From Rivihabitans pingtungensis (GTDB taxonomy: Bacteria; Pseudomonadota; Gammaproteobacteria; Burkholderiales; Aquaspirillaceae), in assembly GCF_003201855.1 (NCBI RefSeq), contig NZ_QJKI01000022.1, positions 1 through 64,000 of the forward strand: a DNA stretch of 64,000 nt, in the 5' to 3' direction. Position numbers and translations under genes: made by a program. The notes under the pieces were generated by a model. That model saw only the letters and a program-made list of their open reading frames with translations, made no database searches and was not told where the DNA came from. Below, piece by piece: positions 27,201-35,766 of this stretch (position 1 is the first letter of the stretch; every line of letters begins with the position of its first letter).

Positions 27201-28024
27201 AGCGCCTGCGCCACAAGGCGCGCTGCCAGCGTGCCCGCGACCTGGAGCAACTGGCGCTGGAGCTGTTTCCCGAAGTGGGTCAGGCCAAGTGCATCACCCC
27301 CAACCACGACCCGCGCCAGCAGTATCTGGCGCCGCCACCGCCGGCCGGTCGCGTCGGCCTGGTGGTGGCCCCGCGCCCGGTGGGCAGCCTGCGCCCGGCT
27401 TTGCCGGTGAGCAGCCAGCGTCGCATCCGCGACGCCCTGCTGACCCACTGCCCGCCCGGTCTGCGCGATTTGTGGGTGTTTGCCCCGGAATACGAAACCG
27501 TCAAGATTTGCGCCCAGCTCACGGTGAACCCCAGCTGTGATTTTGTTTATTTGCGCCACACCCTGAACACCGCGCTATCGGCCTGGCTGGCGCCCTGGCG
27601 CAGCGACGCGCGCCAGCCGCTGCCCATCGGCGGCGATGGCCGCAGCATGAACGACCTGTACGTCTATCTGGCCGACCAGCCCGATGTAGACACCGTCGAG
27701 CAGCTGTTTGCCCTGCATGTCTACACCCTGAACGGTCAGCGCCACACCCGCTGGCTCAGCCGCGACGACGCGCTGACGCCATCCAGCCCGTGGGCGGCGC
27801 TGATTCCGGCCGACAACCACACGCTGACCCGCGACAGCCTGCCCTATGGCATCGGCCAACTGACCATCGGCGCCGACGTGATGGTGTTTGACACCGCGCC
27901 GGCCGACAGCGCCGCCGCGCTGGATGCCGCTGCGCCGCCGCCCGAATACACCCTGGCCTTGCCGCTGACCGACCTGCCCGCCCTGCCCTTGCGAGACGCC
28001 CGCCATGATCAAACGGCCCGATGA
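24203..28024 (+). CDS. Baseplate J-like protein (Afp11/Pvc11-like)
   Basis: This 1273-residue wedge protein is the large baseplate-J-type component that radiates from the hub. An N-terminal helical region (about 1-250) precedes beta-rich domains, and a J-like segment occurs late (about 960-1240: RTRISQRLRHKARCQRARDLEQLALELF, then VVAPRPVG...RRIRDALLTHCPPGLRDLWVFAPEYETVKICAQLTVNP, in separate pieces). It is larger than the usual Afp11. The start ATG at 24203 overlaps the gp25 gene, and the stop overlaps the next gene by 20 bp, so the genes are translationally coupled. Family assignment is firm; the function of the N-terminal part is inferred. Confidence 0.88.
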   Translation: MSAAWLAELAVWRGSVRGQDAQAALDPARAPVDDRDLAQLLCFIADFARQLRDVGDDGVTQGDWQVFLRDDISFLLARILCFDPLLTHAEANRVLHSEAEPSRRDRALLHLLFGLFTRVSDWALAARDISASATLGTPLGLSLENLIRQQLSPLYLAMLHHPEHPEWAQHWAHWQAAWQAGLAAADADWLLGQWRGSGDADLYAAPELYAVHVSFVERIGQSLPPMRHYFDASLADTFGHQPHTALLIAFARLLRHAQADANALTGRHLDFYYQTVLRLSARAPQPDQGWVSLLAAPGQPGVLAPAGLLLDAGQQANGQPLRYALDQALVVNQDRVAQLCAVRAEFGADGLPARLCAAPVANSANGQGAPLAHPAQGWPAFGPGSAQGAADAEVGLLITSPLLSLRGGRRSVRLRLQYDPSPATLPDSPFQPNPAPARPFADVADDYLHAVRASLVADGQRNPDAGSLLRAISASCTLWLSTAAGWRQADNVAIFASRDQAWVEVRLTLAETFPAVAPAAAGVLPPGEAGADSPWPRLKLLLNPNAAVPAYGYLQQLSLTGMRLDTVVSGLAPQQLANQQSLLDTRQPFAPLGHAPTVGSYLTLSDAELASKPITRASVDLDWFNLPADLASYYAGYPAPTPGNGSFQGAWRVDAADGSRTQADAVPLFTASADAAAPLAASVRFALPAVGGAAQPWRAVSLQLTAPADGFGHAIYPQVLATVSLRAAAAISREALQAATNPAAPPPASLPKWPNAPYTPQASAVRLNYSASATLHGVRQIDDSGVSQACFYHLGPFGHRAASVRGATVLPGLATPGQLYIGLSGLQAGQTVSLLFGMQPTELQQAAQRQGWPGASQGPGQGDAVSWFFLGHDQWWPFAPGDILSDSSEALTGSGMVRLQTHEGRITADNTLMPAGCHWLAAISQRPDAHSQITVLDTQAASITQVLTAAQPDAAGPLPAGSIQALVVKPRGLQGVQQALATVGGQAGESLADFRTRISQRLRHKARCQRARDLEQLALELFPEVGQAKCITPNHDPRQQYLAPPPPAGRVGLVVAPRPVGSLRPALPVSSQRRIRDALLTHCPPGLRDLWVFAPEYETVKICAQLTVNPSCDFVYLRHTLNTALSAWLAPWRSDARQPLPIGGDGRSMNDLYVYLADQPDVDTVEQLFALHVYTLNGQRHTRWLSRDDALTPSSPWAALIPADNHTLTRDSLPYGIGQLTIGADVMVFDTAPADSAAALDAAAPPPEYTLALPLTDLPALPLRDARHDQTAR

Positions 28025-28637
28025 GCTGAAAAAAACCTTTGCCAATGGCGCCACCCCCAGCGGTGGCGACTTTGCCGACCTGATCGACTCGTTTGTGCCG
28101 CGCAACGAGCTGACCAGCGACGAGGTGCGCACCCTGCGCGAGATCATCGCCTGGTGGCGCAGCCAGAACCCCGCGCCCAGCCCCGACAGCGGCAATCAAC
28201 CCGGCGGCGGCCAGCCCGACGCCGGAGGCGATGCCCCGCCGCCCACGCCCGACCCCAGCCCAGGCCCCGCGCCCGACCCCGCCCCCAGCGGCGACACCCG
28301 CCGCTTTACCGTGCCGGCCAATGGCAACTGGTTCACCCTGCCGGTGACCAGCGATCAGCCGGGGCACTGGCGCTGCCTGGCCAACACGCTGGACCCGCGA
28401 CCGAGTTTTCGGGTCAGCAACACCGCCACCGCCATGGTAGACCAGCAAGGCGAGCGCCATTTGCGCCAGGATCTGGACCGCGACAGCTTTTTGCCCTGGC
28501 ACACCATCCAGTTTGAGTGGCTGCCGTCCAGCGGCGGGCTGTATCAACTGGCGCTGCGCACCCGCTGCGACTTTGGCGTCAACACCCAGGGGCAGCCCAC
28601 GCAGATCGACTGCCAGCTCACCCCGCTCAAGGGCTGA
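28005..28637 (+). CDS. Candidate injection-system fibre or receptor-contact protein
   Basis: This 210-residue protein has three parts. Residues 1-54 form an N-terminal helical segment (RPDELKKTFANGATPSGG, FADLIDSF) like the attachment ends of phage-tail fibres. Residues 55-98 form a low-complexity linker of Pro, Asp, Gly and Ala. Residues 99-210 form a predicted beta-rich domain with several Trp and Cys residues (NWFTLPVTSDQPGHWRC; Cys in CDFG and DCQL). The gene sits between the Afp11- and Afp12-like genes and overlaps the former by 20 bp. No classical Afp13/Pvc13 fibre exists elsewhere in the cluster, so a fibre or adhesin role is proposed. I do not recognise the C-terminal domain. Confidence 0.55.
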   Translation: MIKRPDELKKTFANGATPSGGDFADLIDSFVPRNELTSDEVRTLREIIAWWRSQNPAPSPDSGNQPGGGQPDAGGDAPPPTPDPSPGPAPDPAPSGDTRRFTVPANGNWFTLPVTSDQPGHWRCLANTLDPRPSFRVSNTATAMVDQQGERHLRQDLDRDSFLPWHTIQFEWLPSSGGLYQLALRTRCDFGVNTQGQPTQIDCQLTPLKG

Positions 28638-28642
28638 CGCGC

Positions 28643-31600
28643 ATGAGCCTGCCTGCCTCTTCAGCGCCGCTGCTGCCGGATTTTCCTGCCACCCTGCCCG
28701 CCAGCATGGACTTTGCCGCCCTGCTGGCCGAAGGTGTGGCGCTGACCCAGGCCATGTCGTCCGACCAATGGAGCGACTACAACGAGCACGACCCCGGCCT
28801 GACCATGCTGGAACAGCTGTGCTATGCGCTGACGGACCTGGGCCTGCGCGGCCATTATCCGGTGGCCGATCTGCTGGCCGACGCGCGCGGCAAGATCGCC
28901 CGCGACACGCTGTTTACCGGCAACCGCATCCTCACCACCGCCCCGGTCACCCCGGAAGACGTGCGCAAATGGCTGTACGACCGGGTACACGGCCTGAAAA
29001 ACGTCTGGCTGAGCCCCAGCGAGCACACCCCCGGCGTGGTGGATGTGCGGGTGGAAAAATTCAAATGGGGCAAAGATGCCCAGCTGGTGGCCGATGTGGG
29101 CCGCGAGCTGCGCGCGGTGCGGCCGTTGGGCCAGGACTGGGGGCGCATCACCGTGCTGACCCCGCGCGCCCTGCCCTTGCAAGGCGAGCTTACCCTCAGC
29201 GCGGGCGCTGACGCCGACGCGGTGATGGGCGCGCTGCTGTTTGCCCTGAATCTGGGCCTGTCGCCCGGCCCCTCCCCGCGCGCCATGGATGCCGAACTGG
29301 CCGCCCAACTGCCGCCCGAGGCGCGCTACAACGGCCCGGAACTGGGCTGCGGCTGGATCGACGACCCCAGCCCGGCCAATCCGGTCTGCCGGATCGCCTT
29401 GCAGGATGTGGTGCGCATTGCCCAGGCGGTGGCCGGCGTGGCCAGCGTGCGCGCCCTGCGCTTTGTCGGCGGCGGCGACCATTTCACCCTGGGCATCGAC
29501 GAAGCCCCGCTGGTGGATTTGCCCGCCGACGGCCAGCCCTGGCCATTCAGCGTCACCAGCGCCGCCGGCGGGCGTCTGACGCTCAACCGCCAGCGCGTCG
29601 AGCAGTATTTTCTCAAGCGCCGCGCCGAGGCGCAGGCGCAGGAAACCGCTGTGACGCTGTCCACCGACGAACAAGCTTACCGCCAGCTGCCCGACGGCCG
29701 CGTGCTGAACGTGGCGGATTATGTCTCGGTGCAGCACCAGTTTCCGCAAGCCTACGGCCTGGGGCGCTATGGCCTGGCCGAAGCCTTTGCCTGGCCAGAA
29801 GACGCCCAGCTGCGCCCGCTTAACCGCCAGGCCCGCGTGCGCCAGCTGCGCGCGTATCTCTTGCTGTTCGAGCAAGTGCTGAGCAATGCCTTTGCCCAAC
29901 TGGCGCATGCGCGCGAGCTGTTTTCGCTGAGTGACCCCGGCCAGAGTTATTTTTACCAATCGCTGATCAGCAAGCCGCCGCAACCGTGGGATGCACCGGA
30001 CACCGCCGCCGTGCTGATGCCGCCGCCAGACAATGCCGACCCGCACTGGCGCTATATCGTCTGCGTCAATCTGGTCGGCGCGCTCATCCTGCGCAGCCCG
30101 CGCCTGCCCAACCACGCCCGCGCCGAGGATTGGCTGGCCGAGGTGCGCGCCGCCTGCGCCGCGCAAGGCTGGCGCGCGCACAGCGAGGCCGAAGGCTGGC
30201 GGCTGGCGCTGTATGACGCCCGTGGCCGCTTGCTGGCCAGCGGCGTGGCCACCCTGGCCAGCGAGGCCGCCGCCCAGGCGCTGTGCAACCGTCTGTCCGC
30301 CGGCCCGCTGGAAAGCCATGTGCAGCGCCAGGGCGCGCAGGGCCTGCGCGTGCTGGACCGCGAGCAGCGCGTGCTGCTCAGCGCCTGCTGGGCCATCGAC
30401 GCCAGCGCGCGCGCCGAACGCGCCGACGCCCTGCTGTTTTTTGGCCGCCACGCCCACCACTACCGACAACGGCGCTGGCCAGACGGCGGCTGGGGGCTGG
30501 CGCTGTGCGACGCCAACGGCGAGGTGCTGGCGGTGTGCCCGCGCCGCTGGCCAGACAGCCAGGCCGCCTGCCTGGGCGCCCGTGAAATCGCCCACTGGGT
30601 GCGCGAGCTGGCCTGCGGCTGTCAGCCCACTGGCCACTGGCTGCAATGGCTGCCCGAAGCCGACCCGCCCGTGGACAGCGGCGATGCCGCCGCCCATTAC
30701 CTGGACGCCCTGCGTCGGCAAACCGCCGCCGCCGACCCGCATCCGGCCCGACGCAACCAGTTTCTGGATCACCTGCTGGCCCGCTTTGACGAGCGCTTCG
30801 ACAATGCCTTGCTGGCCAGCTTCGACCCGCGTCCGGCCTATGTCGAGGGCTTTTTGCTGGAGCTGGCCAGCTGGAAAACCAGCCTGCTGGCCAGCTACCC
30901 GCTGTGGAGCGCCCGGCGCGGCCACGGCGCCGATTACGGCATGGCCCTGGCCGAGCGCATGCCGTTTGGCTCGGGGCTGGAGCATATTTTGTTCAGCCGG
31001 CTGGGGCTGGGTGGATGGCAAAAATTTGTCCGCCATCCACGCTCGCGCCCGCCGCTGGCGCTGGGCCGCACCCCGCCAAGCAGCGCCGGGCCGCAGCTGC
31101 GCTTTGTCAGCCAAGACCCGCAACTGCTGGCCATGCTGCTGCGCTACGGCGGCGACCGTGGCCGCTATCAACTGGGCGTCAGCCACTGCGGCTGTCATCA
31201 CATGCTGTATTTCGACACCCCGGATGGCGCCCAGCTGGAAATCCTGCGCGGCCACAGCGAAGCCGAGATGATCGACGCCCGCGAACGCCTGCTGCTGTGG
31301 CTGCGCCGCGATGGCCCGGCCTGGGCCTCGGTGTACGCCGACGAAGGCTTGTATGTGCTGGAACATGTGCTGCTGCGCCCGCAGGGCGCGGCGGCGGCGG
31401 CCTGGCCGGCGGATGAAGCACTGCGGCTGAGCGTGCTGCTGCCCGATTGGCCGCTGCGCTTTTGCAACCCGGAATTCCGCCGCCATGTGCACACCCTGGC
31501 CTGCCAGTTTGCCCCGGCGCATCTGGCGCTGCGCTGCCACTGGCTGGACTTTGCCGCCATGCAGGCTTTCGAGCAGCGCTACGCCGACTGGGCCGACGCC

Positions 31601-31702
31601 CGCCGCCGCGCCTGCGCCGACAGCAGCGCCGAGGCCATGGCCACGCTGAATGCCTGCGCCCAGGCGCTGCGCGACTGGCTGGCCGCCCTGCCTGCGGCAT
31701 GA
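28643..31702 (+). CDS. Baseplate wedge protein (Afp12/Pvc12-like)
   Basis: This 1019-residue second large baseplate protein has the conserved N-terminus SDQWSDYNEHDPGLTMLEQLCYALTDLGLR (shown here in two parts), followed by an R-rich region and a PGVVDVRVEKF segment. This is the pattern of Afp12-like baseplate proteins that dimerise with the J-like subunit. The C-terminal half has repeated WRx/CQ-rich domains (around residues 700-1000) that I cannot assign. The start ATG at 28643 is 6 bp after the previous stop. The stop overlaps the next start by 4 bp (ATGA), so translation is coupled to the tape measure. Confidence 0.83.
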   Translation: MSLPASSAPLLPDFPATLPASMDFAALLAEGVALTQAMSSDQWSDYNEHDPGLTMLEQLCYALTDLGLRGHYPVADLLADARGKIARDTLFTGNRILTTAPVTPEDVRKWLYDRVHGLKNVWLSPSEHTPGVVDVRVEKFKWGKDAQLVADVGRELRAVRPLGQDWGRITVLTPRALPLQGELTLSAGADADAVMGALLFALNLGLSPGPSPRAMDAELAAQLPPEARYNGPELGCGWIDDPSPANPVCRIALQDVVRIAQAVAGVASVRALRFVGGGDHFTLGIDEAPLVDLPADGQPWPFSVTSAAGGRLTLNRQRVEQYFLKRRAEAQAQETAVTLSTDEQAYRQLPDGRVLNVADYVSVQHQFPQAYGLGRYGLAEAFAWPEDAQLRPLNRQARVRQLRAYLLLFEQVLSNAFAQLAHARELFSLSDPGQSYFYQSLISKPPQPWDAPDTAAVLMPPPDNADPHWRYIVCVNLVGALILRSPRLPNHARAEDWLAEVRAACAAQGWRAHSEAEGWRLALYDARGRLLASGVATLASEAAAQALCNRLSAGPLESHVQRQGAQGLRVLDREQRVLLSACWAIDASARAERADALLFFGRHAHHYRQRRWPDGGWGLALCDANGEVLAVCPRRWPDSQAACLGAREIAHWVRELACGCQPTGHWLQWLPEADPPVDSGDAAAHYLDALRRQTAAADPHPARRNQFLDHLLARFDERFDNALLASFDPRPAYVEGFLLELASWKTSLLASYPLWSARRGHGADYGMALAERMPFGSGLEHILFSRLGLGGWQKFVRHPRSRPPLALGRTPPSSAGPQLRFVSQDPQLLAMLLRYGGDRGRYQLGVSHCGCHHMLYFDTPDGAQLEILRGHSEAEMIDARERLLLWLRRDGPAWASVYADEGLYVLEHVLLRPQGAAAAAWPADEALRLSVLLPDWPLRFCNPEFRRHVHTLACQFAPAHLALRCHWLDFAAMQAFEQRYADWADARRRACADSSAEAMATLNACAQALRDWLAALPAA

Positions 31703-34700
31703 ACGCGCCCCGGCATCGCATTGGCCGCCTGCGCCTGGCGCTGCGCCTGCCCGGCGACGACAACCCCGCCCCGGCGCGGGCACTGGCCGCGCAGCTGGCC
31801 GAGCTGTGCCAGGGCGCCTTGGGCGAGGCGCTGGATCAGGCGCTGGCCGGCCGGCCGCCTGCCCGCTTGGGTCGGCTGGAACTGGACATCGGCCAGATCG
31901 AGCGCGCGGCGCTGACCGAAGAACTGCCACGCCGCGTGGCGCGCGCGCTGGCAGCGGCGCTGAACAGCCAACTGCCGCTGCCCACCCCGGCGCATGCCCG
32001 CACCAGCCTGAACCACGATGCCGTGCTGCACTGGCTGGCTGGCGCGCCGTGGTCTGGCCCGCCAACGCTGGATCAGGCGTTTGGCCAGGCGCTGGCCCGT
32101 CGCCGCGACTGGCTGCTGGCCGCCTTGCTGGCCCAGCGCGCGCCCGGCGCGCTCAGCGCGCGGCTGGCCCAGCACCTGGCCGAAGCCAGCCTGGGCCAGC
32201 TGGTGGAAGCGCTGCAACCCGGCCAGGGCGGCTATATCGTGCATTACGCCAGCCGGCTGCGCGAACAACAGCGGCGCGCGCCGCTGGTGGCGCGCGATGG
32301 CGACGGCTTTCGCGCCGAGGTGTGGGCGGTGATCCTGCTGGATTTATTGGTCAGCCACGGCTCGGCGTTCAACCGCCGCCGCTTTGTCGCCGCCACCCTG
32401 CGCCAGCTGGCCGCCCGCCACAATCTGGCCTACCACGCGCTATTGAGCCGGCTGACCGTCAGCCTGCGCGAAGCGCAAGCGCCGCTGGGCGCGCGCGACA
32501 GCCTGCTGACCCTATTGCACGAACTGGCCGAACACGCCGCGCCGGCCAGCTTGCCCGCCCCGGCTGACCACGCCGAGGCCACCGCCGACACCGCCTGGCT
32601 GGATTGGCTGGCTGGCCAGGCGCCGGCTGGCTTTGCCCCGCGCCCGGTGCTGCGCCGCGCCGCCCGCCAACAGCCGGCGCGCCTGCGCCAGGCGCTGCTG
32701 GCCGCACCGCCCCTTGCGCTGAGCGAGCGGCTGGCCGCCCAACTGGACGAAGACGGCCTGGCCGAGGTGGTGCAGCTGCTGGCCCCCGGCCACGCCGACT
32801 ATATCGTGGGCTACGCCCGGCAGCTGCGCGCGCCGCCCAGCCATGCGCCGCTGCTGCCGGGCACGCCCAGCGCGGTGGCACGCGCCGTGTGGGCGGTGAT
32901 TGTGCATGACCTACTGGTGCGGCACGGCTCGGAATTCAACCGCCGCCGCTTTATCGCCGCCACCCTGCGCCAACTGGCCGCCCGCCACAATGTGGCGTAC
33001 CGCGAGCTGCTGGCGCGGCTGAGCCAGCACGCCCGCGACTGGCTGCCGGCGCATGGCGCGCGCAACAGCCTGTTGCACACCCTGAGCGCGCTGGCCGAGC
33101 TGGACGGCTCACCCGGCGAGCACGCCGCCGATGTTGCTGACGACCCCTGGCGCGCTTTCCTGGCCGCCCAGCCCAGCCCGACGTTGGCCAATTGGCTGGC
33201 CACCCGCGCCGCGCGCGACCCGGCGGATCTGGCCCGGCGTCTGCGTGCTGAACTGGCGGCCCCGGCGGTGCGCCGCCGCTTGTTGCGGGCGCTGCCAGCC
33301 GCCAGCCGGCGGCCGCTGTGGCGCTGGCTGGCCGCCCCGCCGCGCTGGCTGCGTCGCGTGGATGGCGTGTTGCGCGCCTGGCGGCATGGCCCGCTGGCGG
33401 CGCAGACGCTGGATGGCGAATGGCACGATGCCCTGTTGGCCAGCTGGCTGGCCGCGCCCGACGCCGACGACTGGCTCGGCCCGGCGCTGACCCAACTGGC
33501 CGCCAGCGCCGGGCTGTCGCTGGCGCAGTGCCGGTTGGCGCTGGCGCTGGGGGCGCAAAGTCAGCCGGCCTTGGCCGAACTGGCCAGCAGGCTGCGCCCA
33601 CCGCTTGCTCCGCCACTGGCGACGCCGCCTGCGGTCTGGTCGGCGCTGTGCGCCAGCCTGGCCAGCGAGGCTGCGCCGCCAGTGGGCTGGCGCGATGTAC
33701 TGGCCGCCTGCCTGTCGGCGTTGCCGCAACTGCCCGCCCAGGCGCAAGCCCGCCTGGTGCGCTGGCTGGGGGCGGCCGACAGCCTGGCCTGGTCGGCGCT
33801 GGCGGCGCGGTTGGGGCTGCCAGTGGCGGCCTTGTGGCCGTGGCGGGCGCAGCAGGCTTTGCAGCCCATGCCCTTGTCGGTGCTGGCGGCCGAGCTGGCC
33901 CTGGCCTGGCAGGCCGACGCTGACGCGGTGGCGGCGGCGCTGGATCGACACGCGCCACCCGCCACCCCCGCGCCGCCGGCCCTGCCTGTGCGGTCTGCCC
34001 GCCCGGCTTGGCGTGGCGCGCCGTCCGCCGCGCTGGCGTGGTGGCGCGAGTGGGAGGCGGCCCCAAGCTGGCGGCACGCCAGCCGTGCGCCGCTGGAGCA
34101 GGCGACTGCTCGCCCGGCGTTGGCGCACTGGTTGGCCGAGGGCGATTGGCCGCTGGCCAGCGCCTCGCCCGCGCAGGCCTGGGCGCAGCTGTGGCGCGCG
34201 CCCGACGCGCTGGCCAGCCTGCGGCCGGCCTTGCACACCCCTCGCGCCTGCGCCCGATTGGCGCGCTGCCTGCCCGAGGCCAGCCAGGCGCTGGCCCTGC
34301 GCCGCGCGGCGCCGGCGCAGGCCGATGTCTTGCTGAGCTGGCTGGCGCGCATGGCCCTGCTGCCCGGCCCGGCCAGCCAGCAGGGCCAGCGCCGCAGCCA
34401 ACTGTGGCAGGCGCTGTGGCGCACCGTGGCCCAGGCCGACGCCAGTTGGTCGGCGGCGCGCTGGCTGGACGAAGCCACCCGCACGCTGGCCCAGCTGCGC
34501 CGGCAGGACGCCGACCGTCTGCGCGTGGCCCTGGCGCGCACCCTGCACGCCCACACCCCGGCCGACGCCGCGCTGCACCAGTGGCTGGCCGGCCAGCCGA
34601 TCAGCGCGTCGCCAGCGCCACCCGCCCCCGCGCCCACCCGGCGCTATCGTCAGCCTGCTGTGCCTACGCCGCTGGCCACGCTGTGGGCGGTGCTGCGCGG

Positions 34701-35766
34701 TGGCGGCGCGCCGCATGGCACGGCCCGCGCCAGCCTGCTGGCGGCGCTGAACAGCCTGGCCGACGCCTCGGCCGCCCGGCGTCGCCACTGGCGTGGTCAA
34801 CTGCGCGATGGGCTGGCCGAGCCGCTGGCGTTGACGCGCTTGGCCGCCAGCCTGCCGCCGGCGGCGCTGGCCCGTCTGCTGTGCCTGTGGCTGCCGCCCG
34901 CGCAGGCGGCGCGCTGGCTGGCGGTGTGCCAGGCGCTGGGCCAGGCCTTGCCGGCCGGCTGGCGGCGTCAGGGTTTGGTGTGGGTTTGGGCCGGGTTGCT
35001 GGCCGCCTGTTCTCGCGCCGAGGGCCGCGCCCGGCATCCGGCAGCGCTGCTGACCGCTTTGCTGGCCCAGTTGCGCGCGCGCACCGGCCTGCGCGAACTG
35101 GCGTTGTTGCCCGCCATGCACCGCGCCCTGGGCGCCGACGCCGCCCGCGACTGGGTGGACGCCGCCTGGCGGCTGGCGCTGGCCGCCCGTGAACCCGCGC
35201 CAGCCCGGCCGCCAGAAACCCCCGCCGCCGCGCCCGCCGAGGCCGACGACAGCGTGTGTCTGGGCGTGGTGAACAATGCCGGGCTGGTGTTGCTGACGCC
35301 GTTTTTGTCGATGTATTTCGAGCGGCTGGGCTGGCTGCGCGATGGCGGATTTGTCGATGAGCTGGCGCGCGGGCGCGCGGTGTTTGCCCTGCACCGCCTG
35401 GCCGGCCTGCCGACTGAAGCGCCAGAAGACCAGCTGGCGCTGAACAAGCTGCTGTGCGGCCTGCCCGCCGCCGCCTCGCCACCGTGGCCGGGCGCGGCCG
35501 ACCCGGCGGAGCACGAGTTGGCGCACAGCCTGCTGTATATGATCACCCAGCGTTGGGACAAGCTGAAACACACCTCGGTGGCCGGTCTGCAAGAAACCTT
35601 TTTGCGCCGCGATGGCCGTCTGCTGCGCCAGCGTGAGCGGCTGTGGCTGGAAGTCGCGCCGCGCGCCTACGACATGCTGCTGGACAGCCTGCCGTGGGGA
35701 TATTCGATGATCAAACTGCCCTGGATGAGCGAACTGCTCCAGGTGCGCTGGAGACACACACCATGA
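31699..35766 (+). CDS. Contractile injection system tape measure protein
   Basis: This 1355-residue helical protein sets tail length. The N-terminus (RHRIGRLRLALRLPGDD, then LGRLELDIG at residues 54-62) and the C-terminus (NNAGLVLLTPFLSMYFERLG at about 1191-1210, then ALNKLLCGLP and the final LPWGYSMIKLPWM) match the CIS tape-measure family (Afp14/Pvc14). Two segments, at about residues 120-255 and 309-444, are copies of one another. The anchor FNRRRFVAATLRQLAARHN (residue 224) recurs at residue 413 with an Ile for Val, a spacing of 567 bp. Its start overlaps the preceding stop (ATGA) and its stop overlaps the AAA+ gene by 4 bp. Confidence 0.9.
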   Translation: MNAPRHRIGRLRLALRLPGDDNPAPARALAAQLAELCQGALGEALDQALAGRPPARLGRLELDIGQIERAALTEELPRRVARALAAALNSQLPLPTPAHARTSLNHDAVLHWLAGAPWSGPPTLDQAFGQALARRRDWLLAALLAQRAPGALSARLAQHLAEASLGQLVEALQPGQGGYIVHYASRLREQQRRAPLVARDGDGFRAEVWAVILLDLLVSHGSAFNRRRFVAATLRQLAARHNLAYHALLSRLTVSLREAQAPLGARDSLLTLLHELAEHAAPASLPAPADHAEATADTAWLDWLAGQAPAGFAPRPVLRRAARQQPARLRQALLAAPPLALSERLAAQLDEDGLAEVVQLLAPGHADYIVGYARQLRAPPSHAPLLPGTPSAVARAVWAVIVHDLLVRHGSEFNRRRFIAATLRQLAARHNVAYRELLARLSQHARDWLPAHGARNSLLHTLSALAELDGSPGEHAADVADDPWRAFLAAQPSPTLANWLATRAARDPADLARRLRAELAAPAVRRRLLRALPAASRRPLWRWLAAPPRWLRRVDGVLRAWRHGPLAAQTLDGEWHDALLASWLAAPDADDWLGPALTQLAASAGLSLAQCRLALALGAQSQPALAELASRLRPPLAPPLATPPAVWSALCASLASEAAPPVGWRDVLAACLSALPQLPAQAQARLVRWLGAADSLAWSALAARLGLPVAALWPWRAQQALQPMPLSVLAAELALAWQADADAVAAALDRHAPPATPAPPALPVRSARPAWRGAPSAALAWWREWEAAPSWRHASRAPLEQATARPALAHWLAEGDWPLASASPAQAWAQLWRAPDALASLRPALHTPRACARLARCLPEASQALALRRAAPAQADVLLSWLARMALLPGPASQQGQRRSQLWQALWRTVAQADASWSAARWLDEATRTLAQLRRQDADRLRVALARTLHAHTPADAALHQWLAGQPISASPAPPAPAPTRRYRQPAVPTPLATLWAVLRGGGAPHGTARASLLAALNSLADASAARRRHWRGQLRDGLAEPLALTRLAASLPPAALARLLCLWLPPAQAARWLAVCQALGQALPAGWRRQGLVWVWAGLLAACSRAEGRARHPAALLTALLAQLRARTGLRELALLPAMHRALGADAARDWVDAAWRLALAAREPAPARPPETPAAAPAEADDSVCLGVVNNAGLVLLTPFLSMYFERLGWLRDGGFVDELARGRAVFALHRLAGLPTEAPEDQLALNKLLCGLPAAASPPWPGAADPAEHELAHSLLYMITQRWDKLKHTSVAGLQETFLRRDGRLLRQRERLWLEVAPRAYDMLLDSLPWGYSMIKLPWMSELLQVRWRHTP

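Noticed and set aside
28661..32065. Long minus-strand open frame (about 1134 codons) opposite the baseplate gene
   Set aside because: Antisense of a coupled gene in the eCIS operon. Overlaps, ribosome sites and family motifs support the plus-strand reading.
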